In this document: positions 48,118-60,715 of the stretch, piece by piece | Position numbering within the stretch: the stretch's first letter is position 1 | How the letters are laid out: each line of letters opens with the position of its first letter | Source: Tetragonia tetragonoides | Lineage: Eukaryota > Streptophyta > Magnoliopsida > Caryophyllales > Aizoaceae | Assembly: GCA_038025085.1 (NCBI GenBank) | Contig: CM076153.1 | Coordinates: 7,657,501 to 7,721,500, forward strand | Reading direction: 5' to 3' | Length of the DNA: 64,000 bases | Notes under the pieces: generated by a model | The model's database searches: none | What the model saw: the letters and a program-made list of their open reading frames with translations, nothing else | What the model was told of the DNA's origin: nothing | Made by a program: the position numbers and the translations under genes

Positions 48118-48173
48118 GGTTTGTGGGTGAGCACGTGAGGTTTGTGGGTGAACACGTGATGCTCTATTTATAG
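48118..48173 (-). promoter_or_regulatory. Core promoter of the SYF1 pseudogene
   Basis: On the minus strand, a TATA box (ctataaatagag, plus 48162-48173) lies about 100 bp before the ATG. Just downstream are two tandem 21-bp copies, each with a CACGTG G-box (48132-48137 and 48153-48158). The promoter looks intact although the reading frame is not. Confidence 0.5.
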
Positions 48174-48179
48174 CCAAAA

Positions 48180-49699
48180 AAAATCAGAAACTAACTAGAA
48201 AAAAGAAAAAAAAAAACTAACAAATCTAATACTAACGCAATTAGGAAACCTATCGCATTTAGGAAACTTACTGTATTTGTATTTAGGAAACCTATTGTAT
48301 TTAGGAAATTAAAAAATCTGAATTTAAATAAAGCAAACTATTCTAAATTGATTAAAGTTAATTAAAATTAATTAATTAAGAGTCTCACACGGCTTGGAGA
48401 ATCAACTCGCAATTCCTGGTTGTCTAAGACAACTAGTTCAGTTCTACACCGTAAACTTGACGCTCATTTTTGACAATGTTATACTCTAAATTTGAAGAAT
48501 GTCAATATCTAACAATTGTAGCTCTCGGAATCTTTTCATAAGATTTTGAATCACCTCGTTTCAATGTCAAACGAATGAGATATCACCAAAATAACGATCT
48601 GTTGTCATAATTACTTGAAACAACGAATGTATCTCTTTAAACACATTGAACCCAATTTCATGCTTTCGATCGATACTTGTTGGTTTGATCATATAGAAGT
48701 AGTAGTAAACCTGATCTTTAATGTGCAATCCAAAAAATCTTCTGTGCAATAAATAATACCGTTGATAACAATAAAAGAACATGCTTTATAAACGAACATA
48801 ATATAAACAATATCGAATGTTCTTTTAATTCTCTTCAATATATATCATCTTTATTCTTTAAAGCCTTATAGATATATCATGATCATTACCACTAAAGCCT
48901 TTAGTTCTGTTTTTTGTTTTTGTCCCTCAGGATTTCCACTTCCCTCTAGCTAAGTGGAAGCTATCTGGGATGTATATGAAGTTCCATATTGTCAACTAAA
49001 CATATTTCGCTACTTCTTGCAAAGTTATTTTTATTAAAAATCACAACGTTTTGGGACTTACTACTTGCCAAATTCAATCAAACGACCATTTTGTTACCTT
49101 ACAAACTCGCCTTCCCTCCACATATATATAATCTCTAGCATAGGCCTGATAATTGTCAGCTTAGGGGCCCCAGAAAGAGAAAAAACAAGAGAAAGAATGA
49201 AATACATATAGAACCTTATTTTAGAAAGCTCAAAGCTCAACAATCATTAAGTAGCTATTAATAGTTCAACATAGTGTCAATAGCATAGCAAGTTGTAAGA
49301 AGATGATGACAAAAGATGAGCACATAACCAAAGCTTTCGGAAAGAAAGAATGACGAGAGAATGTGCACACATACTATCAATTCAACTTCCTTTGTTTAAA
49401 TTTTGACATATACGTGTGCTTATATACCTCAAGTTCCTAGCTAAAATAATTGTAAGATTTTAACTCATTCTTCTTCTAGGATGTCTTTCAAGTGCCAATA
49501 AAGTGCAAAATCTTTTCTCGAAAATGGTCTTTGAATCAAAGTCATGGAGCTCTCCAGGGAAATTATTCTCTCTCTTCTTCCCATCATTGCATATTACATG
49601 CACCACTTCAGGTTTCTTTCTCTTCCTTTCGTCTAAATGATTGGCTTATTGTACTTCTTGTCCTCCTCCTTCGATATATTACTCTTCTTCTTTTCACTT
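48180..49699. other. Intergenic DNA, no gene seen
   Basis: AT-rich sequence with small 'aggaaacctat'-type repetitions at 48240-48310. No ORF has recognisable protein sequence. Confidence 0.5.
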
Positions 49700-49702
49700 T
49701 TA

Positions 49703-50308
49703 GGCTCTGTTTGGTTGGACGGAAAACCGTTTTCAACTGAAAAGTATTTTCAGCTGAAAATCATTTTCAGGCTCTGTTTGGTTGGACGAAAAACAGTTTT
49801 CAACTGAAAAGTATTTTCAGTGTAAAATGTATTTCCGTTGTTTGGTTACAACAGAAAACAATTTTCCTGAATTTTTTTTTTATAAAAAATAAAATCTACT
49901 AATATTGTGGCGTCAATCTCGAAAAGTTAGGTGGATTAAAAAAAAAATCACCTCAAACGCATATCGTAGTCAAAAATTATACTTATTTGAAGAAAAAAAC
50001 AATATTGAGAAAGTGGTCTGAAAGTTCGGCCCGAGGCCCAGTCAAGTCGGGTGCAAGTTAGTTTTTATGACCCGGTGTCCCGACAACCAAACCCGATGAT
50101 CAAGTCCACTATTAGTGCTTCCGGGACATAGTGTCCCACCAAAGGAAAACCCGTTTTCCCTTCATTTTGAAGGGAAAACATTTACATCTATATAGGTGAA
50201 AATGCTTTTCCCCCTGAAAACCATTTTCCTTTTCATTGTAAACCAAACAACGGAAAATGGGAAAACTATTTTCCAGGAAAACTGTTTTCACCCCAACCAA
50301 ACGGAGCC
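49703..50308. mobile_element. Tourist-like (PIF/Harbinger) MITE with duplicated 5' end
   Basis: The terminal inverted repeats are ggctctgtttggttgg (left) and ccaaccaaacggagcc (right), flanked by TTA on both sides (49700-49702 and 50309-50311). A 3-bp TTA target and this terminus are typical of Tourist MITEs. The first 67 bp (49703-49769) are repeated at 49770 onward, so the left terminus occurs twice. The size is 606 bp with no transposase. Confidence 0.8.
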
Positions 50309-50311
50309 TTA

Positions 50312-52263
50312 GTTTTTGTGGTACTTAAAAACTACGTGAATATTGATGATCTTCCTCTTAAAACGAGTACATCAAATATAAATTAGCATGTATCCAAGTG
50401 AGGGCGCATCGCACCAATCCAGTCGAAGTCATAGACTCATAATACTAGATTTTTGGTGACTTTAATTTGTCCAATTCTTTCGATTCCTATTCTTTATAGA
50501 TAATAAAAATCATAACAATCTTAATTCTCTCCAGAATCGAAGAAAAATTAAATCAAATTAATCATGTTAATAAAAGGAAGTGACAATTTCATATTTTCAG
50601 ATGCCCTATAGTAAGAAATAAGTTTATGAATCTAATTTTACCTTCTAAGAACATGTGGAAAGTTAATTATTCATTCTGAAATTTTGATTTATGTTGAATA
50701 GTTGTAACATAGGGGTGTTATATATATCATATCAAACGTTCCTCGCCATTCCTACCAATTTATTTTTTTTCAATTATATTTTATAAAGATAAAATGTGGA
50801 GGGAGCTCATTTTGTTTCTTACTTCCGTACGGGTGGCCACTAGTCTTTTTCTGTCTCCAAGAATTTCTCCAAGCCAAATCACAACCACTAGTCAGTGATA
50901 ATATGGTGCAAGCCTCTCAAATCTCATCTACTCGGTTTTCTTATGCAGTGAGATAGGAATATAGGACGATGTTCCATATAGATAACATAATAAACAGAGA
51001 TGAAAAAAAATGTGAAGGAGATAAGTCAGATAACATCCCAGTTTTTGTATTATTGTGTGTTTTGGTGAGAGTAAGGTCTTAACGACCATGATGTAACACC
51101 CTTCTCAAGATAACATCATCTTATATAAGTTTTTGTGTCGTTAGTATTATATTAGTGTGCATTTAAATTAATTACGCACAATTCAAGATCTATGGTACCA
51201 AAAAGGTATTACATTAGCCCCCCAACTCCAACTCCGTAAAAATCTACTCCCCAGTTCCTATAGTGTAATGTATAAGAGTTTCAGCTAATAATGTTTTAGT
51301 ACACATAAAAATTAGGTTTCTTTTCCGTTTTTCTATTACTCAAAAGAGTTTTTTCTTACATCATACTAATCATATACATAATAGTTGGAGTAGAGTAGGG
51401 ACTTCAAAATTATAAGTCTTAGTAGAAAGTCCTTTCCTCTTCTTCTTCTTCTTCTTTTTGTAATCATCCCAAAATCATAGTCAATTATTAAACAAACAAG
51501 CTACTCCTAATAATTTGTGATTCCATTTTCAAAAGTAATAAGTACTAATTGATGCATGGGGTTACTTAGTTTTGCTATATAAGGGGATATAAAGTACAAT
51601 TTGAAGACATGTTACTAATCCAATTCTTATACAAATCCAAAAACTTTACCATTTAAACTAACCTACATTATTACAAATTTTAATACGAATAGAAAATGAC
51701 TGTCATTATCTCATCAACTCTGCACCAAATAAAATTCGCAAATCATTCACACCACTCCCAAAGTTCCATTTTCAAATATATTATGCTAAATATATCACAA
51801 GCTAAGCTTTCATGTACATTAGCAAAAACAACAATATCAAATTTAAATTTCACCACAAAGCACACAATGACATGACCAAAAATTCTTAGTCCACCCATTA
51901 ACATGAGAGATCTTGTACCATAAACAAAATGTATGATCAATTGAGAAATAATTGCTCAAATTAAAGATCAGAAATGGATAGAGAAAGAGAGGTTATGTGG
52001 CAAGAGGTAAAGCTTTGAAACCTCATCTATATTATCCTTAGAAAGGCTCTCATTTCCCCACATTTCCCTTTCATTATCTGTCTGTCCCATACATACCCAT
52101 CCATTCCAATTGAGTGGTGGTGCACACAAAGCCATTCATATCATTAAATCTTTAAAACAAAGGGGTAGTGAGTGTGTGTGTGACATAGTAACAAGTAACA
52201 AGTAGTATATTACATTACGTAGTAGTATAAAGCAATAGAAATCAAGAGTCTCGTGCCACAATA
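50312..52263. other. Upstream region of carbonic anhydrase
   Basis: No gene was seen. The last few hundred bases must contain the carbonic anhydrase promoter and leader. No TATA box at a standard distance can be named with confidence. Confidence 0.45.
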
Positions 52264-55200
52264 ATGTCCTCAATCAACGGCTCTTGTGTTGCTTCTCTTT
52301 CTCCTGCTCAAACTCAAATCAAGAGAAGTGTTGTTGCTAGGCCTGCTTTCTTTGCTAAGGCTAGAGCTAACTCCAGCTCTTCCGCTGTCCCTCCTGCCCT
52401 TATCCGGAACCAGCCCGTTTTCGCTGCCCCGGCCCCCATTATCAACCCCATTTGGGTACGTATGTGTACATTTGTATTGTCGTTGTCTTTTCGTATACAT
52501 ATGTATATGCATGCGTACACATTTCTGCTTCATACAACTTTCTGTGTGATTGTAGAAATTGGAATGACTAATTACTCTTTCTAAATACCTATGCTATTTT
52601 CGTTGCACGTAGTCGGTGACACAATTCATGCCTAATGCATTTGATCAACATTTTTCATTGAAATTCTAGAAATTAACTTGCATTGTGCATTTTTGCCAAT
52701 TATAAGGTATGCTAGTGCCATTTTTGTTGTTGTTGAGGAACACCATCACACCATGTTATAGCATTATTGTATTTGCCCCCCCCCCCCCTCCTCCTTCCTT
52801 TTCTTCTTTCTTGCATTTGCATTTAATTTAATCACCAACCATGGGGACACAATAATAATAATGGACTAAAATATGCTCCTTAATCACTCAATTTCCACTT
52901 GAGTATGCATACACATGTTATATCAATACTTATGTTTTATATTTGTACATACATAAATACATACGTAAAAATATATGTACTAAATAGTTACTTCCTTCGT
53001 CCCATAAAAATATATACATAAAATTTTCAAGATTAAAGCACTATATATATCAAAAAATATAAAAATTTATAATGTAAAAATACTTTTGTTGGGTTATAAT
53101 ACTATGGTTTAGAGTAATTGCGGGTTCATTTTCGTTTCACTATCATTGACGTCTCAATGCTAAGTTTCCCACCCCAAAAATTTCATGAGCAAGTACACGT
53201 GTCACGCTAAATTTGCACGTACAGGTTTAAAGTAATGGACACAATTGTCCAGTTAAACCAAACCAAGAGTGTTCTACTTTTAAGGGTCACGTTTGCCTTG
53301 TTTGCTCAAAGTATTACCTGGCTATTGCACCAAAAAAAAGTATTACCTAGCTACACAAATGTTTCAAAACCAAATTAAATCTTGATCAATAAATAACGTT
53401 TGAAAGGACAAACCTAATGGATCTTTTGATGATTTGTCTTAAAAGATAGCATTTCATAATTTACCAAGTGTAATTGTACAATTGCAAAACCCAATTAGAG
53501 AACACCTTGAAGTGGTAATTCACGTTCAAAGTTTCAGGTTGATTCTCTTTTCACTTATCGTTTCACATATAGTGTACTTGTATATCTTATTACTCGTATA
53601 ATGTCTTGTGATCGAATCTCCAATGATCCTCACTTGATGATCTCTATTTTCCTCGTTCACGATTGTACAATTGCAAAATCAATTAATGAGACATTCCATA
53701 TACAACTTCTCTGTTTTAATTTCAATTTTAAAGGTTTCACAATCATGTAATAATGTTATCTTTATTCATGGCATAACGTTTGAAATTGTTTACATATGCA
53801 GAGAGATCAAGATATGGCATACGAAGAAGCCATTGCTGCCCTGAAGAAGCTCTTGATGTTAATAAATATACATATTAGATTAAATAATTTGTCAAGGCTC
53901 ATAAATGTCTTCTTATATAAGCTTACCAATGAATGTAATAATATAACGAAATGTTTTCTGACAAATAAATTGCAGTGAAAATGGTGAGCTTGAAGCAACA
54001 GCTGCATCAAAAGTGGCTCAGATTACCTCTGAGTTGCAAACAGCTGATGGTAACAGCTCGCTTTCTAGCCCGGCCGTCGAGCGAATGAAGCAAGGATTTA
54101 TCCATTTCAAGAAAGAGAAATATGAGTGAGTTCTTCATCTCATGCTTCTTCTTCTTAGTAATTATTAATCCATATAATATTGGTTGAGTCTCCAATCATC
54201 CGCTTAATGAATATAGAGTACTAATTAAGAATTGAAGTATATCCTTTTATGTATGTTATAAGTTGTTCGTCAATAATTTGATACATTTTGATGTTATATG
54301 TTCTTTGCAGGAAGAATCCTGAACTTTATGACGAACTAGCCAAGGGTCAGAGCCCCAAGGTATAGTACTAGATTCCTTAACAAATAAGACGAATCCAAAA
54401 CGCCGTCTTTGTTTCACAAAAAATGTCCTCTTCGACACCATTTCTTATAGTGCTAAAGGAACCATCCACATTAGCACTTTTTCAACATATCAGTAACTGA
54501 ACAGGATTATAACATTATTGTAATAGTACTAATGTGGAAGTTTAAACATTCATGAGACTAACTAGTTTTGTAAAATGGTGCAGTTCATGATATTTGCTTG
54601 CTCAGACTCTCGAGTGTGTCCCTCTCACGTTCTGGACATGCAGCCCGGTGAGGCCTTCATGGTTCGCAACATTGCCAACATGGTGCCAGCATTTGACAAG
54701 GTATATACATAGTACTATATGTCAAATTTGATAAATTCCATTCTTTTCATCTTAAGCATAATAATTTGTTTTGAAAAACAAATAAATTGTGCAATTGATT
54801 ATTGATATAATTCTTATGATTATTTCTGACATGATCAATTATTCTTTAACAATGTATGGTTTTTCGTCTTTGCAGGTTAGGTACGCTGGAGTTGGATCGG
54901 CCATCGAATATGCAGTGTTGCATCTTAAGGTGAACCAACATAATCCTTTTCTAAAAAAACTTGTTTAAGATGGTTTTACCGTAATTTTTAGTGAGATACG
55001 GATCACTTTTTAGGGAAACAAGGGTCACGGCTTTCAAAAATAGCAAAATTAGAAAGGAGGATTCTATTGTATAGAGTACTAAATTTTGATACCAAATACA
55101 ATACAGGTGTCAAACATTGTTGTGATTGGGCACAGTGCTTGTGGTGGAATCAAGGGGCTTATGTCTTTCCCAGATGAAGGACCAACCACAACGTAAGCTC

Positions 55201-55984
55201 ATTTCTCCTAGTGATTATTTCAATTTATTACATGAAAAGAGCATACTATATAATTCATATCCGGAGAATGCTTAGTTTACCCACAGGGTAGTCTACCCGG
55301 GTGATGTGTACAACCAATCATCAATTCACACATCACCCGAGTAGACTACCCGATGGGTAAACTAATATTTCTCCTTCATATCCCATGTTAACTAAACTCT
55401 TTGTAATTTGATCTGCACACAGAGACTTCATTGAAGACTGGGTCAAAATCGGTTTGCCTGCTAAGCACAAGGTCCTTGCTGAGCTTCCCAATGCATCTTT
55501 TGCTGAACAATGCGCAGCCTGTGAAAAGGTTAGACCTTATTCTTCTGTGAACCTAACCATGCATCATCACTTGTTTTTAACAGATAGGTTAAGTTTACTC
55601 TGTTTAACCCAAAGCAAACTTTTAGTTTAAGTATACCATTACTATATCAAACATGATCAACTAAGGGATTCCAACCAATCATGGTTTAATTTGGCTTAAC
55701 CAGAGTTTAACCTATACCTGCAACACAAAAACTTATATAAGACAGTCTTATTGTAAGATTTGTAACTTTCGTTATAATGACAAGTTGTTACAATGTTTCT
55801 CTTGTTTAATTATGTGCAGGAAGCTGTCAATGTATCCCTTGGAAACTTGTTGACTTACCCATTTGTAAGAGATGGTTTGGTGAAAAAGACATTGTCATTG
55901 AAGGGAGGTCACTACGATTTCGTTAATGGAACATTCGAGCTCTGGGGGCTTGAGTTCGGTCTTTCTCCTTCTCTCTCTGTATGA
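52264..55984 (+). CDS. Beta-carbonic anhydrase, chloroplastic
   Basis: Nine exons join in phase to 324 residues: 52264-52455, 53802-53857, 53976-54125, 54311-54359, 54584-54700, 54876-54929, 55107-55192, 55423-55528 and 55820-55984. The enzyme interconverts CO2 and bicarbonate; in C3 leaves it sits in the stroma. Zinc ligands are visible: Cys ~155 in '[13 protein letters not shown]', and His ~215 and Cys ~218 in '[13 protein letters not shown]', with the catalytic Asp-Arg pair in 'CSDSR'. The first ~100 residues, starting '[18 protein letters not shown]', are Ser/Ala-rich and basic: a plastid transit peptide plus linker. The C-terminus '[15 protein letters not shown]' closely follows the spinach enzyme, as does length (spinach about 319). 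Two small foldback elements lie in introns 7 and 8. Confidence 0.95.
55272..55365. repeat. Hairpin: 38-bp inverted repeat in carbonic anhydrase intron 7
   Basis: The arms 55272-55309 and 55328-55365 are reverse complements at about 35 of 38 positions, with an 18-base loop. The left arm begins ttagtttaccca and the right arm ends tgggtaaactaa. It looks like a very small MITE or foldback. Confidence 0.85.
55584..55715. mobile_element. Small foldback / MITE in carbonic anhydrase intron 8
   Basis: The left end (ataggttaagtttactctg) and right end (cagagtttaacctat) are imperfect inverted repeats across 132 bp. No coding sequence is present. Confidence 0.55.
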
Positions 55985-56890
55985 ACCATGTGACCACTTG
56001 TGACCCTCCTCGTCTTCTCTTTCACTCCCTTAACTCTTTTCATACGCGTCTTTGGTTCACTAAGATGCTTGCATTGTACTCGTCTTTGAGCAATTTGCAA
56101 ATAATGTTACAATAATGTTAATACAAAAATGATGGATTTTACCAGCGGCTTATAATAATGTGGTTAATTGCAACAAATTTTGATGTCTTTCAACTTTCAA
56201 GTAATGAGTGAGGTTAAGAATTGTAGGCACGTTATTCACTTAGCTACATTTTCTTCTTTTTTTATTTTTATTGATAGGTAAAAGATGTGGCCACAATATT
56301 GCATTGGAAGCTCTAAGAACATGCATAGATATCAATTTGCAGCACGTACAGAGTGCATGGGGCAATCTTTATCTCATTCCCCTCCCTTGAACATGAAACT
56401 GATGTATTCGATCTACCTTTTAATGTGGACATTTGAATGCACTTCTTTTCTAATTTCTTAACATATTACAACTTGCTAACAAAAGACATCGATCTATGGT
56501 CTATGAACTATTTACAACTTGAACTTCTATCATGATTTCGATTGGCAATTCTCGCAGTTTGCCAACTAAATAGCATGCTTTTCGACCTTTAAAGCAGTCC
56601 TCATGCATAAACACAAAAATTCATATGAAGTGACTTCATGTATGCGGCATGATATCTTTAAGCAAAACAACAACACAAACAACAATCTTGCACTACTCTA
56701 AACTATCATAACTAAGCATAAGGTGCATATAGTTTACCAAACTTCTGACTTCAAATCATGTTATACCCTCAAACCAGCAAGCTAAACATGCAATCCAAAC
56801 ATGCAATCCAAACAACATAATGAATTAAACCCCTTCAAAATTCTCTCTTGTAAGTCCTAATTACTGAGTATATTGCTAACACTATGGTGG
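55985..56890. other. Carbonic anhydrase 3' flank
   Basis: The 3' UTR probably ends near 56110-56150. Nothing recognisable follows. Confidence 0.45.
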
Positions 56891-57190
56891 TGTTTACTTG
56901 CTTTCAATCAAATGCGATGCTATTCAGTTATTTTATATGGTAGATGTGAAATTGAAAAAGAAGGAGGGGGGGAAGGTGATGAAAAAAATGAGATTGATTA
57001 CACCATCCAAAGTAATCATCATTACATGGGAAAAGTTGAGCAATTGTGATTACATTGGATAATGCAATCAACATCATCTTTATTCCCATCCCTCTCCTCC
57101 CACGTACTCTTCACTTTCACCCACATCTACTCTATAAAATGATTACATTACATTACATTACATTACATTTGATATCAAGCAAGTAAATGA
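56891..57190. mobile_element. MITE with 'tgtttacttgct' termini
   Basis: The arm 56891-56914 (tgtttacttgctttcaatca + aatg) is the imperfect reverse complement of 57166-57190. The element is about 300 bp and contains an (ATTAC)n run at about 57142-57168 next to its right end. No transposase is present; the target-site duplication is unclear. Confidence 0.6.
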
Positions 57191-57530
57191 GACCTATGTT
57201 TACATAAACTTCAAGTTTCAAGAACGGAGAAGAGAATTCAGAGAAGAAAAGTGAGAGAATTTTTGGGAGATTGAGAAAACAATATGAAAGGGGAAGGGAG
57301 CATAGAGCACTAACATGCCACTCTCTCTTGCTCAATGATATTTTTAAATTTCAAAGCAATAAATAATAATAAGACCACCTACTAAGGGAACGTTCTTTTT
57401 CACTTGTTTTTAGTTTTGCATAGTTTTGCCCCGTCGTCTCCAACTTTTCCCAATTGTCACCAGTTACCAATCATAAAAAAAAGTGTAAATCGATTCAAAA
57501 AAATTGGAAAAAATTATGAGACCTTACCTT
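57191..57530. other. Spacer before repeat block D
   Basis: No gene was seen. The left border of the repeat-bearing element probably lies here, but no matching flank was found at the other blocks. Confidence 0.35.
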
Positions 57531-60509
57531 CGTTCTGTGGCCTCTCGTAAGCTCAAAAAACGTGGATTATAGCCTTAGTTTTTGACTTTCCGGGGCTCAG
57601 GTGTCATTTTTGCCCAAACTTGTCCGGGGGGTTCTACCATGACCCTAGAGGATCCTCGGTGCCCCAGAAGGGTCATCCGGAAACCCGAACTTTGATATCA
57701 GCCATGCCTTTGGTGTTCCGACTCTTAAAGCAAAGTCCCGTAAAACGCCCCTCCATGCCTATCAGGGTTCGGATCAACAACCCCAAGGGCCTCCCATGTC
57801 CCCTAATGTTTCATGCGATGTGGTGCGAAAATATCCACCTTCGTTCCGCGACCTCCTACAAGCCCAAAAAACATGGATTATATAGCCTTCGTTTTTGGCA
57901 TCCCGAGACCCGGGTGTCACTTTTGCCCAAACTTTACCGGGTGGTCCATCATGACCCTAAAGGTCCCTCGCTGCCCTAGGAGGGTCATCCAGATCCCCAA
58001 ACTTTGATATCACCCATGCCTTTGGCGTTCTAACTCTTACACCAGTGTCCCGTAAAACGCCCTTACAAGCCTATCAGGGGCAGGATAAGCGACCCTGAGG
58101 GCCTCCCATGTCCCCTAGGGGTGTTCCGTGCAATGTGGTGCGAAAATTTCTACCTTCGTTCCGGAGTCACCCGAAAGCACAAAAAACATGGATTATAGCC
58201 TTCGGTTTCGGCTTCCGGGGGTCCGGATGTCATTTTTGCCCAAACTTCTCCGGGAGTTCTATCATGACCCTAGAGGGCCCTCGGTGCCCCGGGAGGGTCA
58301 TCCGAATCCCCAAACTTCGATATCACCCATGCATTCGATGTTCTGACCCTTACATTAGTGTAAAACGCCCTTACAAACCTATTAGGGACCCAATAATAGA
58401 ACACGAGGGCCTCCCGTCTCCCCTACGAGGGTTTCGTGCAATATGGTGCAAAATTTTCCACATTCGTTTTGGGGCCTCCGTGAAGCCTAAAAAACGTGGA
58501 TTATATAGCCTTCGTTTTCGGCTTCCAAGGGTCCGGGTGTCATTTTTGCCCGAACTTCTCCGGGAGTTCTATCATGATCCTAGAGGACCCTCGATGCCTC
58601 AGCAGAGTCATCCGGATCTCCAAACTTTGATATCACCCATGCATTCTATGTTTCGACCCTTACATTGATGTCTCGTAAAAACGTCCTTACAAGCCTATAA
58701 GGGACCCGATAATGGACCACAGAGGCCTCTTATGTTACCTAAGGGTGTCCCGTGCGTTGTGGTGCGAAAATATCCACCTTCGTTTCCGGGGCCTTGCGGA
58801 AGCTCAAAAAATGTGGATTATAGCCTTCGTTTTTGGCTTCCCGGGAGTCCGGGTGTCATTTTTGCCCAAACTTGTCCGGGGAGTCTACCATGACCCTAGA
58901 GGACCCTCGGTGCCCCGCGAGGGTCATCCGGATCACCGAACTTCAATATCACCCATGCATCCGATGTTTCGGCCCTTACATTGGTGTCCCATAAAAACGC
59001 CCTTACAAGCCTATTAGGCGCCCGATAATGGACCACGGGAGCCTCTAATGTTACCTAAGGGTGTCCCATGCATTGTGGTGCAAAAATATCCACCTTCGTT
59101 TCGGGGCCTCTCGGAAGCCCAAAAAACGTGGATTATAGCCTTCGTTTTTGACCTCCCGGGGCTCGGGTGTCATTTTTCCCCAAACTTTTCTGTGTGGTCC
59201 ATCATGACTCTAGAGGACCCTCGCTGCCTCAGGAGGGTCATCCGGATTCCCGAACTTTGATATCGCCCATGCATTTGACGTTCTAGCCCCTACATCAGTG
59301 TCTCTTAAAACGCCCTTACAAGCCTTTTAGAGACCAGTATGCGATTTTGAGTGCCTCCATGTCCTCTAGGGGTGTTCCGTGTGATGTGGTACAAAAATTT
59401 CCACCTTCGTTCTGGGGCCTCCGAGAATCCCAAGAAATGTGGATTATAGCCTTTTTTTCGGCTTCCTGGGCCCCGGGTGTCTTTTTTGCCCAAACTTCTA
59501 CGGGGGGTCTGTCATGACCTAGAGGACTCTCGGTGCCTTTGAAGAGTCATCCGGATCCCAAACTTTGATATCACTCATGCATTCTATGTTTCGGCCCTTA
59601 CATTGGTGTTCTGTAAAAACGCCCTTACAAGCCTATTAGGGACCCGATAATGAACCCCGAGGGCCTCCCATTTTCCCTAGGGGTGTCCCGTGCGTTGTGG
59701 TGCGAAAATATCCACCTTTATTCCGGAACCTCCCGGAAGCTCAAAAAACGTGGATTAGCCTTCGTTTTTGGCTTTCCGGGTGTCCGGGTGTCATTTTCGC
59801 CCAAACTTGTCCGGGAGTTCTACCATAACCTTAGAGGACCCTCGGTGCCCCGAGAGGGTCATCCGGACCCCCGAACTTCGATATCACCCATGCATTCGAT
59901 GTTTCGACCCTTACATTGGTGTACCAAATAACACCCTTACAAGCCTATTAGGGACCCGATAATGGTCCTCGAGGGCCTTCCATGTCCCCTAGGGTGTTCC
60001 GTGCAATGTGGTGCGAAAATCTCCACCTTCGTTATGGGGTTTCTTGGAAGCCCAAAAAACGTGGATTGTATAGCATTCGTTTTCGGCTTCAGGGGTCGGA
60101 GTGTCATTTTTCCCCAAACTTCTCCGGGAGGGTTTATCATGGCCCTAGAGGACCCTTGGCTCCGCGAGAAGGTCATCCGGATCCCTAAAATTTGATATCT
60201 CCCATGCATGCGATATTTCAGCCCTTACATTGGTATCCCATAAAAACGCCCTTATAAGCCTAAAATTGACTCGATCATGGACCCCGAGGGCCTCTTATGT
60301 TACCTTAGGGTGTCCCGTGCGATGTGGTGCAAAATATCCACATTTGTTCCGGGGCCTCTCAAAAGCCGAAAACAGTGGATTATAGCCCTTGATTTTCGGC
60401 TTCCCGGGGCCCAATTTTCGTTTTTGCCCAAAGTTCTCTGGGGGGTCTATCGTCACCCTAGAGGACCTTCGGTGACTCGGGACGGTCATCCGAATTCCCG
60501 GACTCCGAT
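57530..60509 (+). repeat. Block D of the ~312-bp tandem repeat (ten units)
   Basis: This is the longest uninterrupted block. The landmark 'aaaacgtggattatagcc' or a close variant occurs near 57553, 57865, 58180, 58491, 58806, 59118, 59430, 59745, 60055 and 60368, giving a period of 310-315 bp. Units also share 'gcccttacaagcctat', 'ggtgcgaaaatatccacctt', 'tgcccaaacttctccggg' and 'tatcacccatgc'. Units are diverged from each other by scattered substitutions. Long open frames (up to about 186 codons) reflect a lack of TAA/TAG words, not genes. Confidence 0.93.
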
Positions 60510-60715
60510 TTTACCCATGAGACATAGGACATGTGTGCTAGGGACATCGGACATGGCGTTGGGACATGGGTCACCCAAATTTTATTTCAATAAATTTTTG
60601 ATGTATTTAATTTATTTCGATTCATTAATATAGCTATGTTCAAGTTTGTTAATAAAAAGCTAATAATTTTTTCTAAGCACTCGATCGCATATAAATAAAA
60701 GTTTACACTAATGAT
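60510..60715 (+). mobile_element. Conserved terminal segment of the repeat-bearing element
   Basis: Non-repetitive AT-rich sequence adjoining block D that matches, in the same relative place, the inverted segment 32205-32480 next to block B. Shared strings include 'ttcaataaattttt', 'gatgtattta', 'caagtttgttaataaaa' and 'aagcactcg'. It is likely one end of the mobile element that carries the array. No terminal inverted repeat could be named. Confidence 0.6.

Noticed and set aside
58108..58668. A 186-codon open frame and many 80-150-codon frames in repeat blocks A-D
   Set aside because: They lie wholly in the ~312-bp tandem repeat, occur in more than one frame at once, change frame between units and show no known domain. 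GC-rich, stop-poor repeats explain them.
57530..60509. CRISPR-like array
   Set aside because: Units are about 312 bp with no short repeat/unique spacer pattern, and the genome is a plant's.
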